From CAWBJO01 sp963789175 (GTDB taxonomy: Bacteria > Pseudomonadota > Alphaproteobacteria > Rhizobiales > Aestuariivirgaceae), in assembly GCA_963789175.1 (NCBI GenBank), contig CAWBJO010000008.1, positions 145,150 through 209,149 of the forward strand: 64,000 nucleotides of DNA, written 5' to 3'. Under the pieces are notes generated by a model that worked only from the letters and a program-made list of their open reading frames with translations, made no database searches and was not told where the DNA came from. The position numbers and the translations under genes were made by a program. This document shows positions 34,439-42,835 of this stretch, in pieces. Within the stretch, counting starts at the first letter, position 1. Each line of letters begins with the position of its first letter.

Positions 34439-34618
34439 ATGGACCGCAAACCGCTGATTTCAAGGATTGTCGAAGGACTTGGCGACGAGTCGGGCGTGAC
34501 CGCCATCGAGTATGGCCTGATTGCCGGAACGATCGGACTCGTGACCGCGCTCGCCTTTGCGCAGATCGGCGCGATTCTCGAAGCCAACTACTACAGTATT
34601 CTCGGAACTTTCTTCTAA
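34439..34618 (+). CDS. Flp family type IVb pilin
   Basis: A 59-residue Flp/Fap pilin. The short leader MDRKPLISRIVEGLGDESG is followed by the Flp hallmark VTAIEYGLIAG, where TadV cleaves after Gly so that the Glu+5/Tyr of EY is near the mature N-terminus, and then a hydrophobic helix to IGAILEA. ATG 34439 is chosen over the GTG at 34388 because that extension is not pilin-like. It normally works with a tad secretion locus, which is not in this window, so this is an orphan copy. Confidence 0.85.
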   Translation: MDRKPLISRIVEGLGDESGVTAIEYGLIAGTIGLVTALAFAQIGAILEANYYSILGTFF

Positions 34619-34621
34619 GCT

Positions 34622-35419
34622 TCAGTTCTGCCAGCCGCTGACCAGCCGCGGACCGAGCGGGTTGCCGGCATTGGCGGACTTGAATTCCTCCGGCACCGAG
34701 CCGGGGCTCGGGAAGAAAACGTAGCGCCTGTCCTTCACGCCGACCACGGGCGGTTTCCCGGTCTTTTCAAAGATGTCGTAGCCCTGCTTCAGGTTCTTCC
34801 AGAAGTCGCTCCACTTGCTGGCGGCGCGGAACGTCATCGCCTCCTGGGTCATGCGGAACGGAAACGCATGCACCGGAAAATCCTTCTGCCCCTTGGCGAA
34901 GGCTTCGCGGGCGAGGATGTAGAGTTCCTGGATGGCGTCGTCCGTGATGGCGTAGCAGCCGGCCGACCGGCACCCGCCGTGGACCATCAGGTAGGATCCC
35001 GTGTACCCCATCTGCCGGTCGTAGGCGTTGGGGTATCCGATGTTGAACGACAGGTAGTGGTCGGAGTTCGGATTCATCTGCCGGGCCGTGACCATGTAGA
35101 AACCTTCCGGCGCCTGCTTGTCGCCTTCCTTGATCTTCGGTCCGACGTCGCCCGACCAGTTGCAGATCGGATAGGTGCGGAAGATCTTGTAGGCGCCCGA
35201 CGGACCCTGCATCCACACCTCCATCTCGGCTTCGAGCTTGAAAATGCGGATGTACATCGGCGCGCCGACCTCGAGACCCGCCTGGATGATCTCCGCCCTG
35301 GTCTCCTCGGGCAGCGGCTTGAAGGCGTGTGAGGCGCCGAACAGGCAGCCGCCGACCGCCACGAGCAACAGGAGCGCGACGACTGCACGCGTGACTCGGG
35401 TGAACGGATTTCTCGGCAT
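34622..35419 (-). CDS. L,D-transpeptidase family lipoprotein (YafK-like)
   Basis: A 265-residue YkuD-domain protein. The signal ends in a lipobox-like LVAVGGC, so it is probably a lipoprotein of the periplasm. The catalytic motif is MVHGGCRSAGCYAI (HGxCxSxGC), about residue 150. Enzymes of this family cross-link murein or attach/detach Braun lipoprotein. Conserved FRTYPICNWSGDVGPKIKEGD fits the YafK/ErfK-like subgroup. ATG 35419. The real substrate is inferred. Confidence 0.82.
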   Translation of the reverse strand: MPRNPFTRVTRAVVALLLLVAVGGCLFGASHAFKPLPEETRAEIIQAGLEVGAPMYIRIFKLEAEMEVWMQGPSGAYKIFRTYPICNWSGDVGPKIKEGDKQAPEGFYMVTARQMNPNSDHYLSFNIGYPNAYDRQMGYTGSYLMVHGGCRSAGCYAITDDAIQELYILAREAFAKGQKDFPVHAFPFRMTQEAMTFRAASKWSDFWKNLKQGYDIFEKTGKPPVVGVKDRRYVFFPSPGSVPEEFKSANAGNPLGPRLVSGWQN

Positions 35420-35484
35420 GCGCTGTCCTCGATCTGGAACGTCGTGGCTGATGCAACAAGAACCGGGCGTCTTTGCGGCGGGTA

Positions 35485-36438
35485 TCAGAGATTGCGGCCG
35501 ATGGAAAGAAACTTTTCACGGCGGTGTTTACGCACATCTTCCGGCGACATCGGCATGAGTTCCGAAAGCGCCTTCGCGATCGCATCCCCGGTTTTGGCCA
35601 TGGCCGCTTCCTTGGAGCGGTGCGCCCCGCCCATCGGTTCCTCGATGATGCCGTCGATGATGCCGAGCCTCTTCATGTCGGCCGACGTGATCTTCATTGC
35701 CGTTGCGGCATCCTTGGCGCGCTGGCTGTCGCGCCACAGGATCGATGCGGCCCCCTCGGGCGAGATGACGCTGTAGATCGAATGCTCGAGCATGAGGACC
35801 GTGTTGGCGGTGGCGATCGCCACCGCTCCGCCCGATCCCCCTTCGCCGATGATGACGGCGATGATCGGCACGCCGACCGTAAGGCAGCAGTCCGTCGACC
35901 GGGCGATCGCCTCGGCCTGTCCGCGCTCCTCCGCTCCGATGCCGGGATATGCGCCGGCCGTGTCGATGAACGTGACGATCGGCAGCGCGAAGCGGTTCGC
36001 CATCTCCATGAGCCGCACCGCCTTGCGGTAGCCCTCCGGGCGCGCCATGCCGAAATTGTGCTTGAGCCGCGATTGCGTGTCGAAGCCCTTTTCCTGTCCG
36101 ATGATCATCACCGGATCGCCTCGCAGCCGTGCCGGGCCGCCGATGATCGCCTGGTCGTCGCCGAATTTGCGGTCGCCGGCGAGGCTGGTGAATTCGGTGA
36201 ACAGCTGGGCGATGTAATCGACCGTGTGCGGACGCTCGGGGTGCCGCGCCACCTGCGCCTTCTGCCATGGTGCGAGACTGGCATAGAGATCGGCGAGGCT
36301 CTTGGCCGCCTTGCGCTCGAGCTGCTTCACTTCCTCCTCGATCGACATGTTGTCGTCCTGCGCCGCCAGAGCCTTGAGCTCTGCGATCTTGCCTTCGAAT
36401 TCGGCAACGCTGGCCTCGAAATCGAGATAGGTCGGCAT
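35485..36438 (-). CDS. accA: Acetyl-CoA carboxylase carboxyltransferase subunit alpha
   Basis: A 317-residue AccA, the alpha subunit of the carboxyltransferase that, with AccD, makes malonyl-CoA for fatty-acid synthesis. Crotonase-fold glycine-rich loops are present (GEGGSGGAVAIATANTVLMLE and MANRFALPIVTFIDTAGAYPG). The N-terminal helix LDFEASVAEFEGKIAELKAL is typical. Normal length. It follows xerD by 82 bases on the same strand. Confidence 0.95.
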   Translation of the reverse strand: MPTYLDFEASVAEFEGKIAELKALAAQDDNMSIEEEVKQLERKAAKSLADLYASLAPWQKAQVARHPERPHTVDYIAQLFTEFTSLAGDRKFGDDQAIIGGPARLRGDPVMIIGQEKGFDTQSRLKHNFGMARPEGYRKAVRLMEMANRFALPIVTFIDTAGAYPGIGAEERGQAEAIARSTDCCLTVGVPIIAVIIGEGGSGGAVAIATANTVLMLEHSIYSVISPEGAASILWRDSQRAKDAATAMKITSADMKRLGIIDGIIEEPMGGAHRSKEAAMAKTGDAIAKALSELMPMSPEDVRKHRREKFLSIGRNL

Positions 36439-36520
36439 CAGTTACGTAGGAGGGTATGAGGGACGGACCGTCGCCGGGCAAAGTGGCGACGGCTGCGTAA
36501 TATGTCAATTGTGGGCTTTT

Positions 36521-37486
36521 TCAAGAGCTTTCACGCTTGGCGAGCGGATGATGCGTCTCGACCAGGCGCTTCAGGCGTTCCGACAGGACGTGCGTATAGA
36601 TCTGCGTCGTCGAGATGTCGGCGTGTCCGAGCATCTGCTGCACGGCGCGGATGTCGGCGCCGCCGGCGAGAAGATGGCTGGCGAACGCATGTCGGAGCAC
36701 GTGCGGCGATATCTTCTGCACCTGCAGTCCGGCGGCGGCGGCGAGGCCCTTCAGCTCCTGCGCGAAGTGCTGCCGGGTGACGTGGCCCGTTCCGCCGTGC
36801 GAGGCGAAGAGGTGCGGTTTGTCGCCGGCCTTCGGGTCCGCTTGCCGCGCGGCGAGAAACGATCGCATCGCCGCGATCGCCGCAGTGTTGAGCGGCACCA
36901 TCCGCTCGCGGCCGCCCTTGCCGCGCACCGTGAGCACGCCTTCCGCGCCGCGCGCCGCGCTGACCGGCAGCCCGACGAGCTCGCTCACCCTGAGGCCGGT
37001 CGCGTAGAGCACTTCGATCAGGCAGTAGAGGCGCAGCGCGCGAAAGGCTTCGCGGCCGCTGGCGGTTTCGGCGAGCTGGCGCGCCGTCCCGATGAGCTTG
37101 TCCACGTCCTCGACGCTGATGATCTTCGGCAGCGGCCGCCCGAGCTTCGGCCCGCCGATCACGCTCACCGGATCGTTGGTCGTCATTGCCTCCGACAGGA
37201 GGAAGCGGTGGTACTGCTTGACGGCGGAAAGCTTGCGCGCCGCAGACGTTCCGGCGAGCTTGCGCCGCGCCATGTCGGCCACGAAGCTCCGCACGTCCTC
37301 CACCTGGGCCTTGAGGCTCGCCGTCCCGCGCCCGCTCAGGAACGCGGCGTACTCGCTGAGATCGCGCTCGTAGGCGGACAGAGTGTTGGCGGCCGCGCCG
37401 CGCTCGGCGCTCATCATCTCGAGGAACTGCTCGATGAGGTTTCGGTCGGGCCCGCCGTCGCCCCGGCTACTGCCTGAGCTTCTCAC
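36521..37486 (-). CDS. xerD: Tyrosine recombinase XerD
   Basis: A 321-residue site-specific recombinase that, with XerC, resolves chromosome dimers at dif under FtsK control. N-terminal SAM-like domain (FLEMMSAERGAAANTLSAYERDL) and the catalytic pentad are visible: R in ATGLRVSELVGL, K in VRGKGGRERMV, H-x-x-R in ISPHVLRHAFASHLL, H in MLGHADIST and Tyr in QIYTHV. The start GTG 37486 overlaps the small gene upstream by 20 bases. Confidence 0.95.
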   Translation of the reverse strand: MRSSGSSRGDGGPDRNLIEQFLEMMSAERGAAANTLSAYERDLSEYAAFLSGRGTASLKAQVEDVRSFVADMARRKLAGTSAARKLSAVKQYHRFLLSEAMTTNDPVSVIGGPKLGRPLPKIISVEDVDKLIGTARQLAETASGREAFRALRLYCLIEVLYATGLRVSELVGLPVSAARGAEGVLTVRGKGGRERMVPLNTAAIAAMRSFLAARQADPKAGDKPHLFASHGGTGHVTRQHFAQELKGLAAAAGLQVQKISPHVLRHAFASHLLAGGADIRAVQQMLGHADISTTQIYTHVLSERLKRLVETHHPLAKRESS

Positions 37487-37607
37487 TGGGAAGTTCTTTC
37501 ACGATTTCGTTCTGCTCCGGCGGGTAGGTGGACAGCGCCCACACGGCGCCGTAGACCGCTCCCGCCAGGCATCCGAGGATGATCAACAGCCTTAAGCTTT
37601 CTGGCAC
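37467..37607 (-). CDS. 46-residue small membrane protein upstream of xerD
   Basis: A short ORF starting GTG 37605-37607. The product MPESLRLLIILGCLAGAVYG continues into VWALSTYPPEQNEIVKELPSE. It has one transmembrane helix and a charged tail. Its end overlaps the start of xerD by 20 bases, which suggests coupling. Similar tiny proteins between xerD and aroK occur in other Hyphomicrobiales, often wrongly called histidine kinase. No function is known. Confidence 0.55.
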   Translation of the reverse strand: MPESLRLLIILGCLAGAVYGAVWALSTYPPEQNEIVKELPSEKLRQ

Positions 37608-37750
37608 GTCGCTAAACCTTGATTCCGCATCTATCCGCCGTCTGGCCCGCTTTTCGCCGGCCCCGAGGCCCGCCGGAGGTGCGCAAGGAAACACTTTGCG
37701 GCAGGGCGTCCCAAGCATTACATACATCGACGAGGCAGTGATTAACAACA

Positions 37751-38353
37751 ATGGCCCGCCGTTCGATTGCAAAGGAAGTGGATACCGTAAGGCGCACGCT
37801 CGCCGGCCGTTCCATCGTTCTCGTCGGACTCATGGGAGCGGGAAAGTCCACGATCGGCAGGCGCCTCGCCCAGAAACTCGGCCTCGAATTCGTCGATGCC
37901 GACGCCGCCATCGAGCAGGCCGCCGGCAAGTCGGTCCAGGATATTTTCGCCGACCACGGCGAAAGCTACTTTCGCGACGGCGAGCGCAAGGTCATCGCCC
38001 GCCTGCTCGATTCCGGCCCGCAGGTACTGGCCACCGGCGGCGGCGCTTTCATGAATCCCGAGACCCGCCGCCTCATCGCCGAGCGCGGCATCGCCGTGTG
38101 GCTCAAGGCCGACCTCTCCCTTCTCATGAAGCGCGTCCGCCGCCGCAACGATCGTCCCCTTCTGGCGACCGGCGATCCGGAGGACACGATGCGGCGGCTC
38201 ATGGAGGAGCGCTACCCCGTCTATGGCGAAGCCGAGATCACCGTCGAGAGCCGCGACGTGCCGCACGCCTCGATCGTCACCGACGTCATCCGCGCCCTCG
38301 CCATGCGTCCAAAGGCGAACGGCGCCAGCTCCGTCTCGGAACCGGCGCAATGA
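37751..38353 (+). CDS. aroK: Shikimate kinase
   Basis: A 200-residue kinase that phosphorylates shikimate. It carries Walker A GLMGAGKSTIGRRLA (about residue 26) and the shikimate-binding segments FVDADAAIEQ, ATGGGAF and RNDRPLL. Normal length with an N-terminal extension of about 20 residues. ATGA overlap with aroB couples translation. Divergent from the 46-residue gene and xerD. Confidence 0.95.
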   Translation: MARRSIAKEVDTVRRTLAGRSIVLVGLMGAGKSTIGRRLAQKLGLEFVDADAAIEQAAGKSVQDIFADHGESYFRDGERKVIARLLDSGPQVLATGGGAFMNPETRRLIAERGIAVWLKADLSLLMKRVRRRNDRPLLATGDPEDTMRRLMEERYPVYGEAEITVESRDVPHASIVTDVIRALAMRPKANGASSVSEPAQ

Positions 38354-39468
38354 GCGATCCGGCTTTGAGTACCGTTGCGGTTGATCTTGGTGAGCGCGGC
38401 TACGACATCGTCATCGGACCTTCGCTGCTCGCTTCGTCTGGGGAGCGTCTGCGTCCGCATCTGTCGCGGCCTCGCCTCGTCGTCGTCACCGATGCCAACG
38501 TAGCCCGCCTTCACTTGAAGACCCTCGCCGCTTCGCTCGATGCGGCGGGAATCGGCCATGAAGCGATCGTCATGCCCGCCGGCGAGAAGTCCAAGAGCTA
38601 CGCCCATCTCGCGGCCCTGTGCGACAAGCTGCTCGCTGCCGGTGTCGAGCGCGACGACGTGGTGTTCGCCTTCGGCGGCGGCGTCATCGGCGACCTCGTC
38701 GGCTTCGCGGCCGCGATTCTTCGTCGCGGCGTCGCCTTCATCCAGTGCCCGACCACCCTTCTCGCCCAGGTCGACAGCTCGGTCGGCGGCAAGACCGGCA
38801 TCAACTCGCCGCTCGGCAAGAATCTCATCGGCGCCTTTCACCAGCCGCGCCTCGTTCTCTCCGATACCCGCCTGCTCGACACCCTGCCCGACCGCGAGCT
38901 GAAGGCGGGCTATGCCGAGGTGGCGAAGTACGGCCTGCTCGGCGACCGGCAGCTGTTCGAATGGCTGGAGACCGCCGTCGCTTCCCTTCTGTCCGGCGAC
39001 GATGCGGCGCGCCTGCGCGCCGTCACCGCCAGCTGCCGCGCCAAGGCCGAGATCGTCGGCCGCGACGAGACCGAGCGCGGCGACCGCGCCCTTCTCAACC
39101 TCGGCCACACCTTCGCCCACGCGCTCGAGGCGGCTACCGGCTATTCCGACCGGCTCCTGCACGGCGAGGCCGTGGCGATCGGCATGGCCATGGCCTTCCG
39201 CTTCTCCTCGCGCCTCGGCCTCTGCCCGGCGGCCGACGTCGAACGCGTCGAGCGTCACCTGGAAGGCGTCGGATTGCCCATTCGTCCGAAGGGGATGGAG
39301 GGCGGCCTTCCACCAGCGTCTGAATTCCTGGAGCTGATGCGCCAGGACAAGAAGAGCCGCGCCGGCCGGCTCGTCTTCATTCTCGTGCGCGGCATCGGCG
39401 CAGCGTTCGTCGCCCGCGACGTCGAAGCGGCGAGCGTCGAGTCGTTCTTGCGATCTGAACTGGATTGA
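38350..39468 (+). CDS. aroB: 3-Dehydroquinate synthase
   Basis: A 372-residue AroB, which cyclises DAHP to 3-dehydroquinate, the second step of the shikimate pathway. NAD-binding and metal-binding motifs are present: FAFGGGVIGDLVGFAAAIL, TTLLAQVDSSVGGKTGIN, and LLHGEAVAIGMAMA with the zinc ligands. ATG 38350 overlaps the aroK stop, so the two enzymes are co-translated. It ends 2 bases before the next gene. Confidence 0.96.
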   Translation: MSDPALSTVAVDLGERGYDIVIGPSLLASSGERLRPHLSRPRLVVVTDANVARLHLKTLAASLDAAGIGHEAIVMPAGEKSKSYAHLAALCDKLLAAGVERDDVVFAFGGGVIGDLVGFAAAILRRGVAFIQCPTTLLAQVDSSVGGKTGINSPLGKNLIGAFHQPRLVLSDTRLLDTLPDRELKAGYAEVAKYGLLGDRQLFEWLETAVASLLSGDDAARLRAVTASCRAKAEIVGRDETERGDRALLNLGHTFAHALEAATGYSDRLLHGEAVAIGMAMAFRFSSRLGLCPAADVERVERHLEGVGLPIRPKGMEGGLPPASEFLELMRQDKKSRAGRLVFILVRGIGAAFVARDVEAASVESFLRSELD

Positions 39469-39470
39469 TC

Positions 39471-40760
39471 ATGACCACCCCTATCTGGTTTGACATCTCC
39501 ATCGTGCTTTTGCTCCTGGTGATCTCCGCCTATTTCTCCGCTTCGGAGACGGCGCTGACCGCGACCTCGCGGGCCCGCATCCACGAGCTCGCCCGCCGCG
39601 GCAACAAGCGCGCCGCGGAGGTCGAGCGGCTGACCTCGATGCGTGAACGGCTCATCGGAACCATCCTGCTCGGCAACAACGTCGTAAACATCGCCGCCTC
39701 GGCGCTCGCCACCAGTTTCCTGCTGCGCGCCATCGGCCCGGCCGGCGTCGTCTACGCCACGTTCGCCATGACCCTCCTCGTCCTCATCTTCGGCGAGGTG
39801 CTGCCCAAGACCTACGCGCTCATCAACAGCGATCGCGTCGCGCTCTCCGTCGCGCCGGTGCTGCGCGTGCTGGTGTCGGTCTTCAGCCCGGTGGTCATGT
39901 CCGTCGAATACCTGGTGAAGCACATCCTGCGGCTGTTCGGCGCCGACGTCAGCAGCGCCGAGAACGTGCTGTCCGCCCACGAGGAGGTGCGCGGCGTGAT
40001 CGAGCTGCACCACAAGGAAGGCGCCTTCGTGAAGAAGGACCGCGACATGATCGGCGGCATTCTCGACCTGCGCGAGCTCGCCGTTTCCGACGTCATGATC
40101 CACCGCACCAAGATGGTGATGGTCGACGGCTCGTCGCCGCCCGCCACCATCATCGAGGAAGTGCTCGACAGCGGCCACACCCGCGTGCCGATCTGGAAGG
40201 ACCGGCCCGACAACATCGTCGGCATCGTTCATGCCAAGGACCTCCTCAAGGCGCTGATGCGGACCAAGGGAGATGCGGACCGCATCGACCTCGACGAGAT
40301 CATCAAGACGCCATGGTTCGTTCCCGATACGCGCCCCGTCGCCGATCAGCTCAGTGCTTTCCTGCGCCGCAAGATGCATTTCGCCGTCGTCGTCGACGAG
40401 TACGGAGAGGTCATGGGCCTCGTCACGCTTGAGGACATCATCGAGGAAATCGTCGGCGACATCTCTGACGAGCACGACATCGCCGTACCGGGCGTCCGCA
40501 AGGAAGCCGACGGCAGCTACGTGGTCGAAGGCACGGTGCCCATCCGCGATCTCAACCGGCTGCTCGACTGGGACCTGCCCGACGAAGAAGCGACGACGGT
40601 TGCCGGTCTCGTCGTCCACGAGGCGCAGTCGATTCCGAAGGCCGGCCAGACCTTCACGTTCCACCGCCACCGCTTCGAAGTCCTGCGCAAGCGCCGCCAC
40701 CAGGTCACGCTGCTGCGCATCTCGCCGCTGCGCAATCCCGTGGAGGATCAACGCGCCTGA
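39471..40760 (+). CDS. CNNM/CorC-type membrane protein (DUF21, CBS pair)
   Basis: A 429-residue membrane protein: a DUF21 domain with four hydrophobic segments (about residues 5-185, SAYFSASETALTATSRARI and IFGEVLPKTYAL), two CBS domains (about 200-330) and a transporter-associated CorC_HlyC domain at the end. These proteins are linked to Mg2+ and Co2+ efflux, and are often annotated haemolysin C-like. ATG 39471 is the third codon of the longest ORF and is 2 bases after the aroB stop. The C-terminus overlaps the BolA gene by 13 bases. Confidence 0.9.
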   Translation: MTTPIWFDISIVLLLLVISAYFSASETALTATSRARIHELARRGNKRAAEVERLTSMRERLIGTILLGNNVVNIAASALATSFLLRAIGPAGVVYATFAMTLLVLIFGEVLPKTYALINSDRVALSVAPVLRVLVSVFSPVVMSVEYLVKHILRLFGADVSSAENVLSAHEEVRGVIELHHKEGAFVKKDRDMIGGILDLRELAVSDVMIHRTKMVMVDGSSPPATIIEEVLDSGHTRVPIWKDRPDNIVGIVHAKDLLKALMRTKGDADRIDLDEIIKTPWFVPDTRPVADQLSAFLRRKMHFAVVVDEYGEVMGLVTLEDIIEEIVGDISDEHDIAVPGVRKEADGSYVVEGTVPIRDLNRLLDWDLPDEEATTVAGLVVHEAQSIPKAGQTFTFHRHRFEVLRKRRHQVTLLRISPLRNPVEDQRA

Positions 40761-41035
40761 GTTTCCTCGGGCGTGCGCGCCGTGAGGGTCAGCGCATGCA
40801 CGCGGTCCTTGAGCTCCTCCGCCAGAACGTCGTGCACCATGCGATGGCGCTCGATGCGGGACTTGCCCGCGAAGGCCGTCGAAACGATCGTCAGCCGGAA
40901 ATGCGTCTCGCCTTCCGCGCGCGATCCCGCATGGCCGGCGTGGCGATGGCTTTCATCGGTGACGTCGAGCACCTGTGGGGCAAGCCGGCTTTCGAGCTTG
41001 TGGCGGATTCGCGATGCGATTTCACCTTCTCCCAT
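40748..41035 (-). CDS. bolA: BolA family protein
   Basis: A 95-residue BolA protein, acting with monothiol glutaredoxin in iron-sulfur cluster trafficking and stress response. Family features: I-x-x-K-L-E-S-R at the N-terminus, HAGHAGSRAEGETHFRLTIVS, and KSRIERHRMVHDVLAEEL with the conserved helix. ATG 41033-41035 (MGEGEIAS). It runs convergent with the CorC gene, overlapping by 13 bases. Confidence 0.93.
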   Translation of the reverse strand: MGEGEIASRIRHKLESRLAPQVLDVTDESHRHAGHAGSRAEGETHFRLTIVSTAFAGKSRIERHRMVHDVLAEELKDRVHALTLTARTPEETQAR

Positions 41036-41123
41036 CGGTTCCCCCCGGTTGACCAAAAAAATAAATTCGCCCGAGATGCGGTCCTTCGGCGCCCGACATG
41101 TATTATGATGTCTGATTCCTAGT

Positions 41124-41750
41124 ATGGATGTCATGAAGCTCGATTCAAAGCACTTCGATCGCATCCGCGTGAAGCCGGACAAGGACCGTCGCAAGCCGGA
41201 GCGCGCCCCCGTGTGCGCCTGGCCCGGATGCAAGCTGCCCGGCACCCACAAGGCGCCGCGCGGCCGGCAGTTCGAAGGCCAGTACCTCAACTTCTGCCTC
41301 GATCACGTGCGCGACTACAACAAGGCCTACAACTTTTTCCAGGGTCTCGACGACGAGGCGGTGTCCGACATTCTCAAGGACGCCATCACCGGACATCGTC
41401 CGACCTGGAAGCTCGGCGAGAACTCCTGGGCCTCGGCCAAGTCCGGACGCAAGACCGCCTCCCGTAGTCCCTATCGGCCCGAGAACTTCGCCGATCCCTT
41501 CAGCCTGTTCGGAAACGAACGGCGGCGGGAACGGCCGCGGCCGGCACGGACGGCCCGCAATGCTGAATTGAAGGCCCTGCATAGCCTCGGCCTCGAGGAG
41601 GGTGCGGGCCCGAGCGAGGTCAAATCGCGCTACAAAGCCCTGGTCAAGCGCCTCCATCCCGACGCCAACGGCGGCAGCCGGGAGACCGAGGACAAGCTGA
41701 GGGAAGTCATTCAAGCCTATGATTATCTGTGCAGTTCGGGCTATTGCTAG
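41124..41750 (+). CDS. J domain-containing protein (DnaJ-like)
   Basis: A 208-residue protein with a J domain at the C-terminus (about residues 150-205). Its conserved HPD is present in VKRLHPDANGG. The N-terminal part has two cysteine/histidine segments (CAWPGCKLPGTHKAP and FCLDHVRDYNKAYNFFQG) that may form a zinc-binding knuckle. Likely a co-chaperone that stimulates DnaK. The order bolA, J-domain gene, cobS is usual in Hyphomicrobiales. Confidence 0.9.
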   Translation: MDVMKLDSKHFDRIRVKPDKDRRKPERAPVCAWPGCKLPGTHKAPRGRQFEGQYLNFCLDHVRDYNKAYNFFQGLDDEAVSDILKDAITGHRPTWKLGENSWASAKSGRKTASRSPYRPENFADPFSLFGNERRRERPRPARTARNAELKALHSLGLEEGAGPSEVKSRYKALVKRLHPDANGGSRETEDKLREVIQAYDYLCSSGYC

Positions 41751-41832
41751 TCCCTGCCTGCCGGAGCCTTCTTGCCCGAAGGCGTCGCTTTCGATTAGAA
41801 CCTGAGCCGCACCCGCGCGTTATTCGAAGATC

Positions 41833-42828
41833 ATGACGATGTCCCCTACCACCAACGGCCAAACCACCGCCCTGCCCGACATCAAAGTGTCGGTGCACCA
41901 GTTATTCGGCTTCGAGAGCAGTCTGCAGGTGCCGGCCTTTTCACAGCCCTCCGACCAGGTCCCCGACTTCGACGAGGACTACATCTTCAATCGCGAGACC
42001 ACGCTCTCCATCCTCGCCGGCTTTGCCTACAACCGGCGCGTCATGATCACCGGCTATCATGGTACCGGCAAGTCGACCCATATCGAGCAGGTCGCCGCCC
42101 GTCTGAACTGGCCGTGCATCCGCGTCAATCTCGACAGCCACATCAGCCGCATCGATCTCGTCGGCAAGGATGCGATCGTGCTGAAGGACGGCAAGCAGAT
42201 CACCGAGTTCCGCGAGGGAATTCTTCCCTGGTGCTATCAGCACAATGTGGCGCTGGTTTTCGACGAGTACGACGCCGGCCGGCCGGACGTGATGTTCGTC
42301 ATCCAGCGCGTGCTCGAATCCTCCGGCCGCCTCACCCTCCTCGACCAGAACCGCATCATTCGTCCGCACCCGGCGTTCCGCCTGTTCTCCACCGCCAACA
42401 CGATCGGCCTCGGCGACACGACGGGCCTCTATCACGGCACCCAGCAGATCAACCAGGCCCAGATGGACCGCTGGTCGATCATCACCACCCTGAACTACCT
42501 CCCGCACGCGCAGGAGCAGGCGATCGTGCTCGCCAAGGTCAAGTCGTTCCAGACGGAGAAGGGCCGCAAGACCATCGCCAACATGGTACGCGTCGCCGAT
42601 CTCACCCGCAGCGCGTTCATCGCCGGCGACCTGTCGACGGTCATGAGTCCCCGCACCGTCATCAACTGGGCGCAGAACTCCGAGATCTTCGACGACATCG
42701 GCTTCGCCTTCCGCCTGACCTTCCTCAACAAGTGCGACGAGCTCGAGCGCGGCCTCGTGGCGGAGTTCTACCAGCGCTGCTTTGGCGAGGAGTTGCCGGA
42801 ATCGACGGCGCACGTCTCGATCTCCTGA
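41833..42828 (+). CDS. cobS: Aerobic cobaltochelatase subunit CobS
   Basis: A 331-residue AAA+ ATPase subunit of the CobNST chelatase that inserts cobalt into hydrogenobyrinic acid diamide. Walker A GYHGTGKST (residues 74-82), Walker B LVFDEYDAG and the sensor LFSTANTIGLGDTTGLYHGT are intact, with FNRETTLSILAGFAYN before them. ATG 41833. cobT follows after 7 bases. The CobN subunit is not in this window. Confidence 0.96.
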   Translation: MTMSPTTNGQTTALPDIKVSVHQLFGFESSLQVPAFSQPSDQVPDFDEDYIFNRETTLSILAGFAYNRRVMITGYHGTGKSTHIEQVAARLNWPCIRVNLDSHISRIDLVGKDAIVLKDGKQITEFREGILPWCYQHNVALVFDEYDAGRPDVMFVIQRVLESSGRLTLLDQNRIIRPHPAFRLFSTANTIGLGDTTGLYHGTQQINQAQMDRWSIITTLNYLPHAQEQAIVLAKVKSFQTEKGRKTIANMVRVADLTRSAFIAGDLSTVMSPRTVINWAQNSEIFDDIGFAFRLTFLNKCDELERGLVAEFYQRCFGEELPESTAHVSIS

Positions 42829-42835
42829 CATCGCC

